This document shows, one piece after another, positions 14,659 through 23,491 of a stretch of 26,433 nt of DNA; the first letter of the stretch is position 1; each line of letters opens with the position of its first letter. Position numbers and translations under genes: made by a program. The notes under the pieces were generated by a model that had not been told where the DNA came from, made no database searches, and saw only the letters and a list, made by a program, of their open reading frames with translations. Origin of the DNA: Alphaproteobacteria bacterium TMED93 (GTDB lineage Bacteria > Pseudomonadota > Alphaproteobacteria > TMED109); assembly GCA_002171495.2 (NCBI GenBank), contig NHEU02000016.1:1881-28313 (forward strand), given 5' to 3'.

Positions 14659-17600
14659 TATTTTAATATAATTTTCTACTGCACTTTGTCCAAACTTCCA
14701 AAATATTAAAGGTGTTAATAGTAATGTAAATAAAGTTGACCCTAATAAGCCTGAAAATATTACTATTGCTACGGGGTTTAAAATTTCCTTACCAGTTTCC
14801 CCTGTAGCTAAAACCAAAGGAGATAAAGCTAAGATAGCTGTAGATGCAGTCATAAAAATAGGAACTAGTCTTTCCTGAGTTCCTCTCTTAATCATTTTTA
14901 AAGAAAATTTTTCATTTTCCTTTAGAGCTAAATGTAAATAATAAGAAATTAATAAAATATTATTCCTTGAAGAAATTCCTATTAGAGTAATAAATCCTAT
15001 CATAGTGGCAATAGATAGAACACCGCTACTAAAATATATTCCTATAATAGCCCCAATAAATGAAAAAGGTATGGCTAACATAACTTGGAGTGATAAATTT
15101 GTTGATTTAAAATGAGTATGTAAAGCAATAAACATACCTATAAATGAGAGCAGACTAAGAAGTAAAATTTTTTTTTGTGCTTTAGATTGGTTTTTAAATT
15201 CGCCATCATAACTTATGAAGTAGCCAGATGGTAGATTGATTTTTTTGTCTAAGGTACTTTTTATTTCTTTAACAACACTAACTACATCTCTGTTTTCCGT
15301 ATTAGCTTGTATAACTATTCTACGGCTAAGGTTCTCTCTATTAATATTATTTGGTCCTTTAGCCTCTTCTATATCTGCGAATAAATTTAAAGGAACGATA
15401 GTTCCTCTTATAGTATCAAATGGTATTTTTCCTATATCGGCAATATTTTTTCTTGAATGATCATCTAGTCTTAAGATTACATCATATATTCTATTACCAT
15501 CTATAATACTGGTTATGGTTTTACCTTGAAGAGCTAGCTCTGCATGCTTAGCTGCTTCTCCTATCATAACTCCATGTTGCTTTGCTTTATCTCTATCAAA
15601 TAAAATATGAATTTGTGGAATTAATAGTTGTTGCTCTACTTGTAAATCTACAATACCATCTATTTGATTAATTAGGTCTTTTACTTCATTAGCTTTAATT
15701 CTTAGTAAATCTAAATCATCTCCAAATATCTTTATTGCTATTTTTGCTTCTATTCCAGAAGTAATAAAATCAATTCTATGAGAAATTGGTTGCCCAATAT
15801 TTACTGCTATGCCAGGTATCAAACTAAGTTTATTTCTAATATCTGTTATAATTTCTTTTTTTGTACGTGATGTTTTTTTTAATTTCACTTCTAATTCTGA
15901 AGTATTTATATTCAAAGCATGTTCATCCTTTTCACTTCTGCCAGTTTTGCGACCAGTATACAATACTTCTGGAATTTCTAGTAATAGTGCTTCAGTTCTC
16001 ATTCCTATTCTGTTGGACTCCAAAAGAGATGTGCCAGGAGGAAGAGCAATATTTATAGTAAAACTCCCTTCATTGAAATCTGGTAAAAATTTTCTACCAA
16101 AGTTAGGAACCAAAGTAATTGTTATAATCATTAATATAGTTACTGAGAAAAAAATAACTTTTGGATATGCTAGTAACAAATCAAATATGCTTGAATGACT
16201 TTTTTTTAAAATTCTTATTAACCAACTTTCCTGTTTTTTATAAATGTTTTTCATGTTTGGCAGAAGATAAGATGATAAAGCTGGTGTTAAAGTTAGAGAA
16301 ACAATTAAAGATGCAATTATAGCTGTGATATATGATATTGCCAAAGGTGCAAAAATTTTTCCTTCTAAACCACTTAATGAAAAGAGAGGTAAAAAAACTA
16401 ACATAACTATAAAAGTAGAAAAAATAATAGTATTTCTAATTTCTTTTGAGGCCTCAAATATTACTTTCATTACTGGTTTAGGATCAATCATATTTTTATT
16501 CTGACGTAATCTCCTAAAAATATTTTCAACATCAACAATAGCATCATCAACTAATTCTCCTATAGCAATAGCTAGTCCGCCTAATGTCATAGTATTTAAA
16601 CTCATATTAAAAAATTTAAAAATAATAAAAGTTACAACTAATGATAAAGGTATGGCTATCAGAGTAACTGCCGTAGTTCTAAAATTTAATAAAAAAAGAA
16701 ATAATATTAGTGCTACTAAAATAGAACCATCTTTAATAGCATTGGCTACATTTTTTATAGCATTTTCTATAAAGTCAGATTGTTTAAAAATATTAGCATT
16801 TATTATCACCTCATTTGGAATAGTTTGTCTAATTTCTTCAAGTTTTTTATTAATATCCTTTGTAAGTTTTATTGTGTCTGTGCCTGGCTGTTTTGATATA
16901 GCTAATAAAATACCTGCTTTTCCATTAATAGAGGCATCGCCTCTTTTTGTAACAGGGCCACTAATTTTTATTTCTGCAATATCTGCTAAGGTTAGGGAGG
17001 GCATTTCTGGTGATACTTTTTTAGCAATTACTGTTTTCTTTAAGTCATCTAAGGAAGATATTCTTCCCACATTTCTAATTGAATACTCTTTATATGAGTC
17101 TTTTAGAAATCCTCCTGTAGTATTAATATTTGCATTTTCTAAAGCTTCTTGGACTTGATGTATGGTGACGCCAAAGTTTATAAGTTTATCTGGGTTAATT
17201 AAAACGTGATATTGTTTTAAATCTCCTCCTATAGCTGTTATTTTAGATATACCACTGATGCCTAATAAATTTTGCTTTATATCCCATTCAGCTATTGTTC
17301 TTAATTCTATTGAACTAAGTTTAGTTTTATTAGAAGAGGTAATACCAATGAACATAACCTCTCCCATTATAGAAGATACGGGCCCCAAAACAGTATTTAC
17401 ATCTTTAGGAAGAACAGAAGATACTTGATTAAGCTTTTCTATTACTATTTGTCGAGCTTTGAAAATTTCTGTATTCCAATTAAATTCAACATAGACTATT
17501 GAGAAACCTATTGAGGAAGAGGAACGCACACTTTTTACACTATTTGCGCCATTCATTGCAAGTTCTATAGGAAGAGTAACAGTTGTTTCTATTTCTTCAG

Positions 17601-17772
17601 GAGCTAAACCTTCAACTTCTGAAATAATAGTTACTGTTGGTGGGCTTAAATCAGGAAAAACATCAATAGGTAAAGTTTTTACTATTTGATAACCATATAC
17701 TAAAATAAAAGCTGACAATGAAACTATTAATAATCTTGATTTAAGAGAATACAGTATTATTTTATCGAGCAT
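14638..17772 (-). CDS. cusA: Heavy-metal RND efflux pump (CusA/CzcA family)
   Basis: The 1044-residue length is normal for HME-RND pumps. It starts with a first transmembrane helix and the PIDVFPDLSPPTVTI motif, followed by the first periplasmic part, then a block of helices with IGELVDDAIVDVENIFRRL (about residues 403-421), which carries the charged residues of the proton relay. The second half has the matching pattern (SISSRNN-like segment GISSRNNILLISYY) and ends with helices. It drives Cu(I)/Ag(I) export from the periplasm through the outer membrane using proton influx. Metal preference is inferred from the CueR and PCu(A)C neighbours, since the Met triad was not checked. It is the last gene of the efflux operon, 21 bases after the adaptor gene. 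Confidence 0.85.
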   Translation of the reverse strand: MLDKIILYSLKSRLLIVSLSAFILVYGYQIVKTLPIDVFPDLSPPTVTIISEVEGLAPEEIETTVTLPIELAMNGANSVKSVRSSSSIGFSIVYVEFNWNTEIFKARQIVIEKLNQVSSVLPKDVNTVLGPVSSIMGEVMFIGITSSNKTKLSSIELRTIAEWDIKQNLLGISGISKITAIGGDLKQYHVLINPDKLINFGVTIHQVQEALENANINTTGGFLKDSYKEYSIRNVGRISSLDDLKKTVIAKKVSPEMPSLTLADIAEIKISGPVTKRGDASINGKAGILLAISKQPGTDTIKLTKDINKKLEEIRQTIPNEVIINANIFKQSDFIENAIKNVANAIKDGSILVALILFLFLLNFRTTAVTLIAIPLSLVVTFIIFKFFNMSLNTMTLGGLAIAIGELVDDAIVDVENIFRRLRQNKNMIDPKPVMKVIFEASKEIRNTIIFSTFIVMLVFLPLFSLSGLEGKIFAPLAISYITAIIASLIVSLTLTPALSSYLLPNMKNIYKKQESWLIRILKKSHSSIFDLLLAYPKVIFFSVTILMIITITLVPNFGRKFLPDFNEGSFTINIALPPGTSLLESNRIGMRTEALLLEIPEVLYTGRKTGRSEKDEHALNINTSELEVKLKKTSRTKKEIITDIRNKLSLIPGIAVNIGQPISHRIDFITSGIEAKIAIKIFGDDLDLLRIKANEVKDLINQIDGIVDLQVEQQLLIPQIHILFDRDKAKQHGVMIGEAAKHAELALQGKTITSIIDGNRIYDVILRLDDHSRKNIADIGKIPFDTIRGTIVPLNLFADIEEAKGPNNINRENLSRRIVIQANTENRDVVSVVKEIKSTLDKKINLPSGYFISYDGEFKNQSKAQKKILLLSLLSFIGMFIALHTHFKSTNLSLQVMLAIPFSFIGAIIGIYFSSGVLSIATMIGFITLIGISSRNNILLISYYLHLALKENEKFSLKMIKRGTQERLVPIFMTASTAILALSPLVLATGETGKEILNPVAIVIFSGLLGSTLFTLLLTPLIFWKFGQSAVENYIKISKDKTF

Positions 17773-17793
17773 TTTTTTTTCAATTTTTTAAAA

Positions 17794-18840
17794 CTAATGG
17801 TCATCATGTGAATCTTTTTCATGATCATGATCTTCTTGGTCACTATGGTCATCATGTGAATCTTTTTCATGATCATGATCTTCTTGGTCACTATGGTCAT
17901 CTTCTAAATCTTCGGTAAGGTCTTTATGCTTTTTAGCTGATATATATTGCAATTGATAATTCCCATTTACTATAACTGCATTATCTAAAGTAAGACCATG
18001 CTTTATTTCTACATGATGGCTAGTTCTTGCTCCAATTACTACTTTTCTTTTTTCAATTAATTCTTCTTTAATAATATAAACAAAGTAGTCACCTAATTCT
18101 CCTAATAAAGCTTTTTTTGGGACTGTTAATACATAATTTTTATCATTAATAAAAACTTCCATAGTTCCCTGCAAACCAGGTTGTATATTTTTTTTTGGAG
18201 TTTCAATTATTGCATAAATAGAAAAAGTTCTAGTTTTTTTATCAATAACACGGTTTATGCGTTGAATTTTTCCATTTATTTTATTTTTAGGGTTTACGTC
18301 TAAATGTATTTCTACTTTTTGTCCAAATTTAATTAAGTTTATATCTGGTGTTTCATAAGCTATACCTCTTACTAGCATATGACTTGTATCTCCTATTTCT
18401 AAAATATTACCTCCTGCTTTAATTATTTCTCCTATCCCTGCATTGATATTTAGGACAAAGCCATTTAAAGGTGCGTTTAAAATAATATTCTTATTACCAA
18501 CTTTTAAAGGCTGTAAAGTAACAATCTTATCTCCTTCTTTTACAGATTGTCCTAGCTTTATTGGTAATTCAATAATCTTACCCTCAAACCTAGGGGATAC
18601 TGTAAATTTTTTTTCTGGGACTAGTTCAGTAAATGCTAAAAATTCAATTGTTTCAGAAATTGGTAAAAGTTTAACTTTCTCTGAGCGAATATTTAAATTT
18701 TTTACTTGCTCCTTACTTAATTTGATAAAATCAGAATATATTTCATCTTGAGAAAAAAAACTTTCACCATGATCATGTTCTGGCCCAGATATTAAAATAT
18801 TAGGAATAGTAAAGAAAAACAAAAAACAAATAATTCTCAT
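17794..18840 (-). CDS. cusB: Periplasmic adaptor of the metal pump (CusB/CzcB)
   Basis: The 348-residue protein has a signal peptide (MRIICFLFFFTIPNILIS) followed by a His-containing start (EHDHGES). The body is a membrane-fusion protein: a lipoyl-like half (PRFEGKIIELPIKLGQSVKE), a second half (APLNGFVLNINAGIGEIIKA), and beta domains (PGLQGTMEVFI, VPKKALLG). It joins the RND pump to the outer-membrane factor and may pass metal to the pump. The C-terminus is an unusual His/Asp-rich tail with an exact 16-residue repeat, a possible metal-binding extension. The gene overlaps cusC by 4 bases. Confidence 0.85.
   Translation of the reverse strand: MRIICFLFFFTIPNILISGPEHDHGESFFSQDEIYSDFIKLSKEQVKNLNIRSEKVKLLPISETIEFLAFTELVPEKKFTVSPRFEGKIIELPIKLGQSVKEGDKIVTLQPLKVGNKNIILNAPLNGFVLNINAGIGEIIKAGGNILEIGDTSHMLVRGIAYETPDINLIKFGQKVEIHLDVNPKNKINGKIQRINRVIDKKTRTFSIYAIIETPKKNIQPGLQGTMEVFINDKNYVLTVPKKALLGELGDYFVYIIKEELIEKRKVVIGARTSHHVEIKHGLTLDNAVIVNGNYQLQYISAKKHKDLTEDLEDDHSDQEDHDHEKDSHDDHSDQEDHDHEKDSHDDH
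17797..17892. repeat. Exact 48-base tandem repeat in the adaptor gene
   Basis: Two identical 48-base units (17797-17844 and 17845-17892), plus the first 8 bases of a third, encode SDQEDHDHEKDSHDDH twice at the C-terminus of the adaptor protein. Identity at every base implies a recent duplication or ongoing slippage. Its length is a multiple of three, so copy-number change would keep the frame and only vary the number of His/Asp ligands. Confidence 0.9.
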
Positions 18841-20069
18841 TCTACAAACCTCACTATTCTTTGACCTAATAAACTTTCTAGCTCATTAATAGAGGTTATG
18901 AAATTTAAATAGGCTTGTATTGACTCATTTTCAATATTTATTATTTTTTCTTTTATTTGAAATACTTCAAGGGTTGAAGTCTGCCCATTTTTAAATTTTT
19001 TATCTAATAAATCAGCAATAGCATGCCAAGTTGGTAAAATTTTATTTTTATAATTTTCTGCTGTAGCATTACTTGCTAAAAGTTTTTCATATGCTCTGAG
19101 CAAAAGGTATGAAAAATTTTCTTTATTCAATGAATTTAAATTTTTTTCGATCATATTTTTTTCTGCATAAGCCCTTGCATATACAGCTTTATTTTTATCC
19201 CAAATAGGTAAAGCAACTTTTAAACCCAAAAAAAGGGCAGTACTATTCTCATCAGGGTTATATTGAATTTGAGCTCTAGGACTAAAGGCAGGAACTTTAG
19301 AATCTTCTTCAGCAACTTTTAATTTAGCATTAGCAATTTTTTTTCTACTTTTTAATATGCCTATGACAGTTTCTTCATTGAGAGATAGTTTTATAATTTT
19401 ATTTTTACTAGGAATAGAGATATACTTAGGTTTATTAACAGAAAATACTTTTTGTTTGATTCCTGCCATACTAAGCAGGTTATTCCCTCCTTCAACTTTT
19501 AAAGAACTTAACACTCTTAATTGTTCTTTTAATCTTAGAATTTCTACATCAAATATTTTTTCTTCAGTTGTATCAATTAAACCTTCTAAAGAACTATTTT
19601 TTATTACTTCTTTTTTATTTAAATAAAACTTAGCTTGTTCTTTTAAAATTTTCTCTTTTTCCTGAAGTGCCCAATACGTGGTATAAGCCTTTGTAACTGA
19701 ATGAATGATTTCTAGCTTTTTTGCTTTTTCTTCAATAAGTGCAGTTTTTCTAATTTCATTTGCAAGTAACTTTCTTGATTTTAAATGGGAAACTCTAATA
19801 TCCTGCTCTAATAATAAATTTAAAGATTTAGATGAGTTTTTTTTTAGAGTAGTTACATCTATTTCTGCAGTTGGGTTACTTAAAGTTTCTATTTCTAAGG
19901 CATCAGAATTAGCATCTTGCATTTCTTTGGTTACTCTTGCTGAGGCAGTGCTTTTCTTTATAGCAATATCTAATATACTTTCTAAGTTGATTACTTCTGA
20001 TTTAAGAACACTATTAAAGTTTAAAATAAATAAAAGTAAGAAAACAGGATATTTGTAAAAAATTAACAT
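18837..20069 (-). CDS. cusC: Outer-membrane factor of the metal pump (CusC/CzcC, TolC family)
   Basis: The 410-residue protein has an N-terminal hydrophobic signal (YPVFLLLFILNFNSVLKS) and the TolC-family layout: INLESILDIAIKKS near the start, long coiled-coil helices, ALPIWDKNKAVYARAYAE in the second half, and a final LNFITSINELESLLG segment. It forms the outer-membrane channel of the efflux complex. It is first in the operon. A -10-like TATAAT on the reverse strand (20076-20081) lies only 6 bases before the ATG, which would give a leaderless message. No CueR box was found here. Confidence 0.8.
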   Translation of the reverse strand: MLIFYKYPVFLLLFILNFNSVLKSEVINLESILDIAIKKSTASARVTKEMQDANSDALEIETLSNPTAEIDVTTLKKNSSKSLNLLLEQDIRVSHLKSRKLLANEIRKTALIEEKAKKLEIIHSVTKAYTTYWALQEKEKILKEQAKFYLNKKEVIKNSSLEGLIDTTEEKIFDVEILRLKEQLRVLSSLKVEGGNNLLSMAGIKQKVFSVNKPKYISIPSKNKIIKLSLNEETVIGILKSRKKIANAKLKVAEEDSKVPAFSPRAQIQYNPDENSTALFLGLKVALPIWDKNKAVYARAYAEKNMIEKNLNSLNKENFSYLLLRAYEKLLASNATAENYKNKILPTWHAIADLLDKKFKNGQTSTLEVFQIKEKIINIENESIQAYLNFITSINELESLLGQRIVRFVE

Positions 20070-20171
20070 ATATCAATTATATAACTTAAAAAAAATTTGT
20101 ACATTCATTTAATGAATATAAGTATCTATAAAATAAACCTTGCTTATATCTATACTTATTAAGTTATTCAA

Positions 20172-20280
20172 CTGTAGATTAAATTGTAGAGTAGTAATCA
20201 CTATGATATAGTTAATACTTATTTAATAACGCGTTTGAGGTAGAAAAGGGCAGAGGGCCTATCCGCCATTAACCTATGAC
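20172..20280 (+). repeat. Promoter-hairpin element, copy B (possible ncRNA or att scar)
   Basis: Closely similar to copy A: CTGTAGATTAAATTGTAGAG, with -35-like TTGTAG (20184-20189), a 17-base spacer, TATAGT (20207-20212), and GCGTTTGAGG starting 24 bases after the start of that hexamer. The following GGTAGAAAAGGGCAGAGGGC is shared with A apart from one base. AGGT (20238-20241) can pair with ACCT (20272-20275), and the inner GGC with GCC. It lies just beyond the start of cusC, closing the copper island in the same orientation as copy A. The rest of the gap up to 20442 is AT-rich with no gene seen. Confidence 0.6.
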
Positions 20281-20442
20281 ACCGCAAAAGAACGTATCGC
20301 TCCATTAAAAGGGATAAATATTCTTCTAAAACTTCTTAAGAATTCATTTATATTAAATATCATTTAAAGTATAATAATAATTATATTTTATGGAAAAGTT
20401 ATTTAATATGTTTTGATAAATTAGAATGCTTACAATAATTTA

Positions 20443-21030
20443 ATGAAAAAATCATTTATCTTTTTTTTATTTTATATTTTTACTTTATCTGCATTTCCTC
20501 ATGGAGGAGAACTTAACACTGAAGGCTGCCATAATAATAGAAAGACGGGAGACTATCACTGTCATAGAAAACAACAAAAAACCAATAAAGAAAAACCTCA
20601 GTACGAAAAGAAACAAAAATCTTACAGCAGCAAATATAATAGAAAATCATTTCAGTATAAGTCTTATCCTACTAACACTGATATAGGTTTTTACACTCTT
20701 ACTAGATGTGATACGAACATAGATCATGTAGTATCTCTCAAAGATGCCCATGATAGTGGTGCAAGTTTCTGGAATAACTCTTTAAAAGAACAATTTGCAA
20801 ATGACAAAGCCAATCATGTTACGTCTTGTTCAAGTGTTAATAGTTCTAAAGGCGCTTCAACACCTTTAGACTTTTTGATAAAAAGCAATGATGGGAGAGG
20901 TATGGAGTACGAGATAAAATCTATTTGTTCTTATTTAGGAATTTATTTTCAAGTAAAGACTAAATACAATCTATCTTTTAATAATAATAATACAGAATTA
21001 TTTTCTAGATGTGGTTTAAATATTAAATAA
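20443..21030 (+). CDS. Secreted HNH nuclease (DUF1524-like) with YHYH-like motif
   Basis: The 195-residue protein has a signal peptide (MKKSFIFFLFYIFTLSAF). Immediately after it comes HGGELNTEGCHNNRKTGDYHCH (residues 20-41), a small His/Cys motif of the YHYH kind, possibly metal-binding. A low-complexity basic linker follows. The second half has the HNH pattern of DUF1524/GmrSD-like nucleases: CDTNIDHVVSLKDAHDSGAS (Asp94, His95), FANDKANHVTSCSSVNSSKG (Asn124, Asn133, Lys136). It is probably an exported DNA or RNA nuclease, for nutrient use, biofilm or competition. No immunity gene is obvious next to it. The start has no SD but a TACAAT hexamer lies 6 bases upstream. Confidence 0.72.
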   Translation: MKKSFIFFLFYIFTLSAFPHGGELNTEGCHNNRKTGDYHCHRKQQKTNKEKPQYEKKQKSYSSKYNRKSFQYKSYPTNTDIGFYTLTRCDTNIDHVVSLKDAHDSGASFWNNSLKEQFANDKANHVTSCSSVNSSKGASTPLDFLIKSNDGRGMEYEIKSICSYLGIYFQVKTKYNLSFNNNNTELFSRCGLNIK

Positions 21031-21191
21031 TGATTAAAAAATTTTTCATACTATTTTATATTAATATAATTTAACAATTAAATTAAATCTTAAAGCATAA
21101 AACTTAAAAATAAATTAAATATTTTTTTTGATTAATTAACTTATAAACATAAAAAAACAATAAAGTTTTTAATGTCACCTATATTTAGTAT

Positions 21192-23396
21192 TTATGTGAT
21201 CCTATTTTTATTATAACTAATGATTTCATCTTGAGGTAATAGATTTGTAAGAGGTCCTTCTCTTACATAACATTTTATGATTTTGTTACCAGAGTTATTA
21301 GTTTCTTTTATAAATTTAAGTTCATTTGATTGTTTAACCTCAATTAAACATAAAGTTTTAGTTTGTTCTGATTCTTCTTCTAATAATAACTTTTCTTCTT
21401 CAATTATCTTTTTTTCATCATCTAGTTTTTCTAGTAAATCTCTTTTATTTACAGAAGGAAAACTGATTTTGATATTATTATTAAAGAAGGTTGTATCAAA
21501 ATTTTCTACTATAATTTGTACAAGATGCCTATAAAATTTATCAATACTTCCATGAAAAATATCTAAATCTTTTTTTATTCCTAATAGTTCATTATCATCA
21601 TTTACTCCTATATAAAGGTTTCCTCCTATATGATTTGTAAAACCAGCAATAGTTTTAATAATATTTTTTTCTAGATTGGCATTTTTTTTATCCAATTTAT
21701 AATCCCAGCGTAGTGAGGATTTAAATTCGGTATCATCATCCTCATTAGATACAATCTCTTCCATTATTTGATCAATAGAAATTACTTCTTCCAATTCTTT
21801 AATATTATCTGAAGTCTGATTAAGATTATTTATAAAATTTTCTATAGCTTCGACTATTAAAGTTCTTCTGTTTTTAATAAATAGTTCAAAGTTTTCCAAT
21901 TCCCACAGTTCCTCGTTTTCAGGTATACATTGTTTTATCAATGCATTAGGGTTTTTTTCTTTGCATTCCTTTAAAAATTTAGCTGTTGCATTATTAGATT
22001 TAGATTTATTGGCTTTACTGCTTAGAAAACATATGTTAGCAATTTCATTAATTATTTTTCTATTTTCTGTGCCTTTATATTTATTTTTTAATATCGCTTT
22101 TGGAAATATATGATCTTTTTCAAAAGGATAGTTTGGTGAGTCCAAATCTATTGTTTGTTTTTTGTCTAAGCACACAGCATTGTTATTTCTAAAAGTCCAC
22201 TTCATCATGTAGAACAATGAGCTACTTGTAGATTGATTTTTCAAAAATTCTTCATTTAATATTTGACCTTCTTTTACAATATCTGTGCAAATTTGTAATT
22301 GATTTAACAACGAATTGTTTTTTTCATAACCAATGTATAATATTTTAAGCTGTTCTGTAATTCTAGTATTAACATTTGTCCTAAAATAAGCAAACTTCTG
22401 TGTAGTAAAAAAATAAAAAGCTAGTTTTTTTTCTTCATTCTCGGTCAATTCAAAATAATAATGACAAAATACTATTGGAATAATAGAAGGTTTATTTGCT
22501 ATTTCATTGATATTAATAATTTTATATTTTTTAAAGAAAGCAATCGTTTTTGATAAAGCTCCATCATTTTTTGTTATTTTTTCCCAACATGTTATAACAA
22601 GATCTTTCATTTTTTTGTCATGAAGGGTTTTATCAGTAGCATTATTAGTTTTTACCAAACAAGCCAATATTAATTGAGTATACATATCTATGCTTAAATC
22701 AAATTTATCTAACTTCCTTTTTTCTTTTTCTTTTATAATTTCCTCTCTCGCTTTTTGCCAATAACCAGATATGTATGCTAATAGTAACTCAGCTCCTGTT
22801 AATTTAACTCCAGAAGTGTTAATGTCATGAAATATGTTTATAGCTTTTGTAACGTCTTCACTATCAAATTGTTCATAAAATATTTCCTTTGTAAGAAAGT
22901 TATTTTTTAATTCCATATAAAGATCAATGTGTTCTCTTTTTTTAATGTCTTTTACTTTAAAATTATCTGAAAGCAGATGACTAATTTCTATTTGATTTTC
23001 GGGGTCAGTAATTTTTTCTTTAAAATATAATTCATAAGTTGGAAAATTTTTAAGACTAATGATTATTTTAAAATCTTTGAGTTCTACTTCATCTTTGCTG
23101 TAATAGTAGGGTAATTTACCATACATTATAATATATAATGCAGTAAGCCTTTGCTGGCCGTCTAGAATGTATGATTTTAAAAAGTTATCATTATTATTAT
23201 CGTATCTTTTGGAGGTTAGAGGAATTGTTGATCGCCAAATTAAGAGTCCTCCAACCGGTTTATTTTGTAAAACACTTTCTAGCAATTTAATAATTCTAGC
23301 TTTTTTCCATATAAATTCTCTTTGAAAGTTAGGAATTAAATATTCTTTTGCTTCAATTCTTCTTAAATGTTCTCTTATTTTTAATTTGTCAGACAT
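21192..23396 (-). CDS. GmrSD-type DUF262-DUF1524 protein fused to an AlbA_2 (Schlafen-like) domain
   Basis: The protein has 734 residues. The N-terminal DUF262 (GmrS-like, ParB/Srx-type NTPase) shows IPNFQREFIW (21-30), DGQQRLTALY (79-88) and INTSGVKLTGAELL. The middle DUF1524 HNH nuclease shows FEKDHIFPKAIL (about 426-437), with ANKSKSNNATAKFL as its Asn/Lys part. The C-terminal about 180 residues look like AlbA_2, the divergent AAA-type domain of Schlafen-like proteins: DTEFKSSLRWDY (about 551-562) and GFTNHIGGNLYIGVNDDNELLGI. Together this resembles type IV restriction enzymes (GmrSD, BrxU) that cut modified phage DNA. No partner genes are attached; it is transcribed against the genes on both sides. 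The 160-base gap after it (21031-21191) is AT-rich without a gene. Confidence 0.8.
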   Translation of the reverse strand: MSDKLKIREHLRRIEAKEYLIPNFQREFIWKKARIIKLLESVLQNKPVGGLLIWRSTIPLTSKRYDNNNDNFLKSYILDGQQRLTALYIIMYGKLPYYYSKDEVELKDFKIIISLKNFPTYELYFKEKITDPENQIEISHLLSDNFKVKDIKKREHIDLYMELKNNFLTKEIFYEQFDSEDVTKAINIFHDINTSGVKLTGAELLLAYISGYWQKAREEIIKEKEKRKLDKFDLSIDMYTQLILACLVKTNNATDKTLHDKKMKDLVITCWEKITKNDGALSKTIAFFKKYKIININEIANKPSIIPIVFCHYYFELTENEEKKLAFYFFTTQKFAYFRTNVNTRITEQLKILYIGYEKNNSLLNQLQICTDIVKEGQILNEEFLKNQSTSSSLFYMMKWTFRNNNAVCLDKKQTIDLDSPNYPFEKDHIFPKAILKNKYKGTENRKIINEIANICFLSSKANKSKSNNATAKFLKECKEKNPNALIKQCIPENEELWELENFELFIKNRRTLIVEAIENFINNLNQTSDNIKELEEVISIDQIMEEIVSNEDDDTEFKSSLRWDYKLDKKNANLEKNIIKTIAGFTNHIGGNLYIGVNDDNELLGIKKDLDIFHGSIDKFYRHLVQIIVENFDTTFFNNNIKISFPSVNKRDLLEKLDDEKKIIEEEKLLLEEESEQTKTLCLIEVKQSNELKFIKETNNSGNKIIKCYVREGPLTNLLPQDEIISYNKNRIT

Positions 23397-23491
23397 TATT
23401 TACTAAGATTGTATCATTATTATATTCAATTAAAAATATTTAATGATAATTATATATAGTCATCAGATAAACAAAATGTTAATATTAAAAA

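Noticed and set aside
15236..17158. Several + strand ORFs of 65-168 residues opposite cusA
   Set aside because: All are antisense shadows of the RND pump, with no signals of their own.
17797..17892. CRISPR-like tandem repeat
   Set aside because: The two units are directly adjacent with no spacer and lie in frame within a coding region.
20070..20110. Second CueR box upstream of cusC
   Set aside because: No ACCT...AGGT dyad and no 19-20-base spacer is visible; only a general -10-like hexamer is present.
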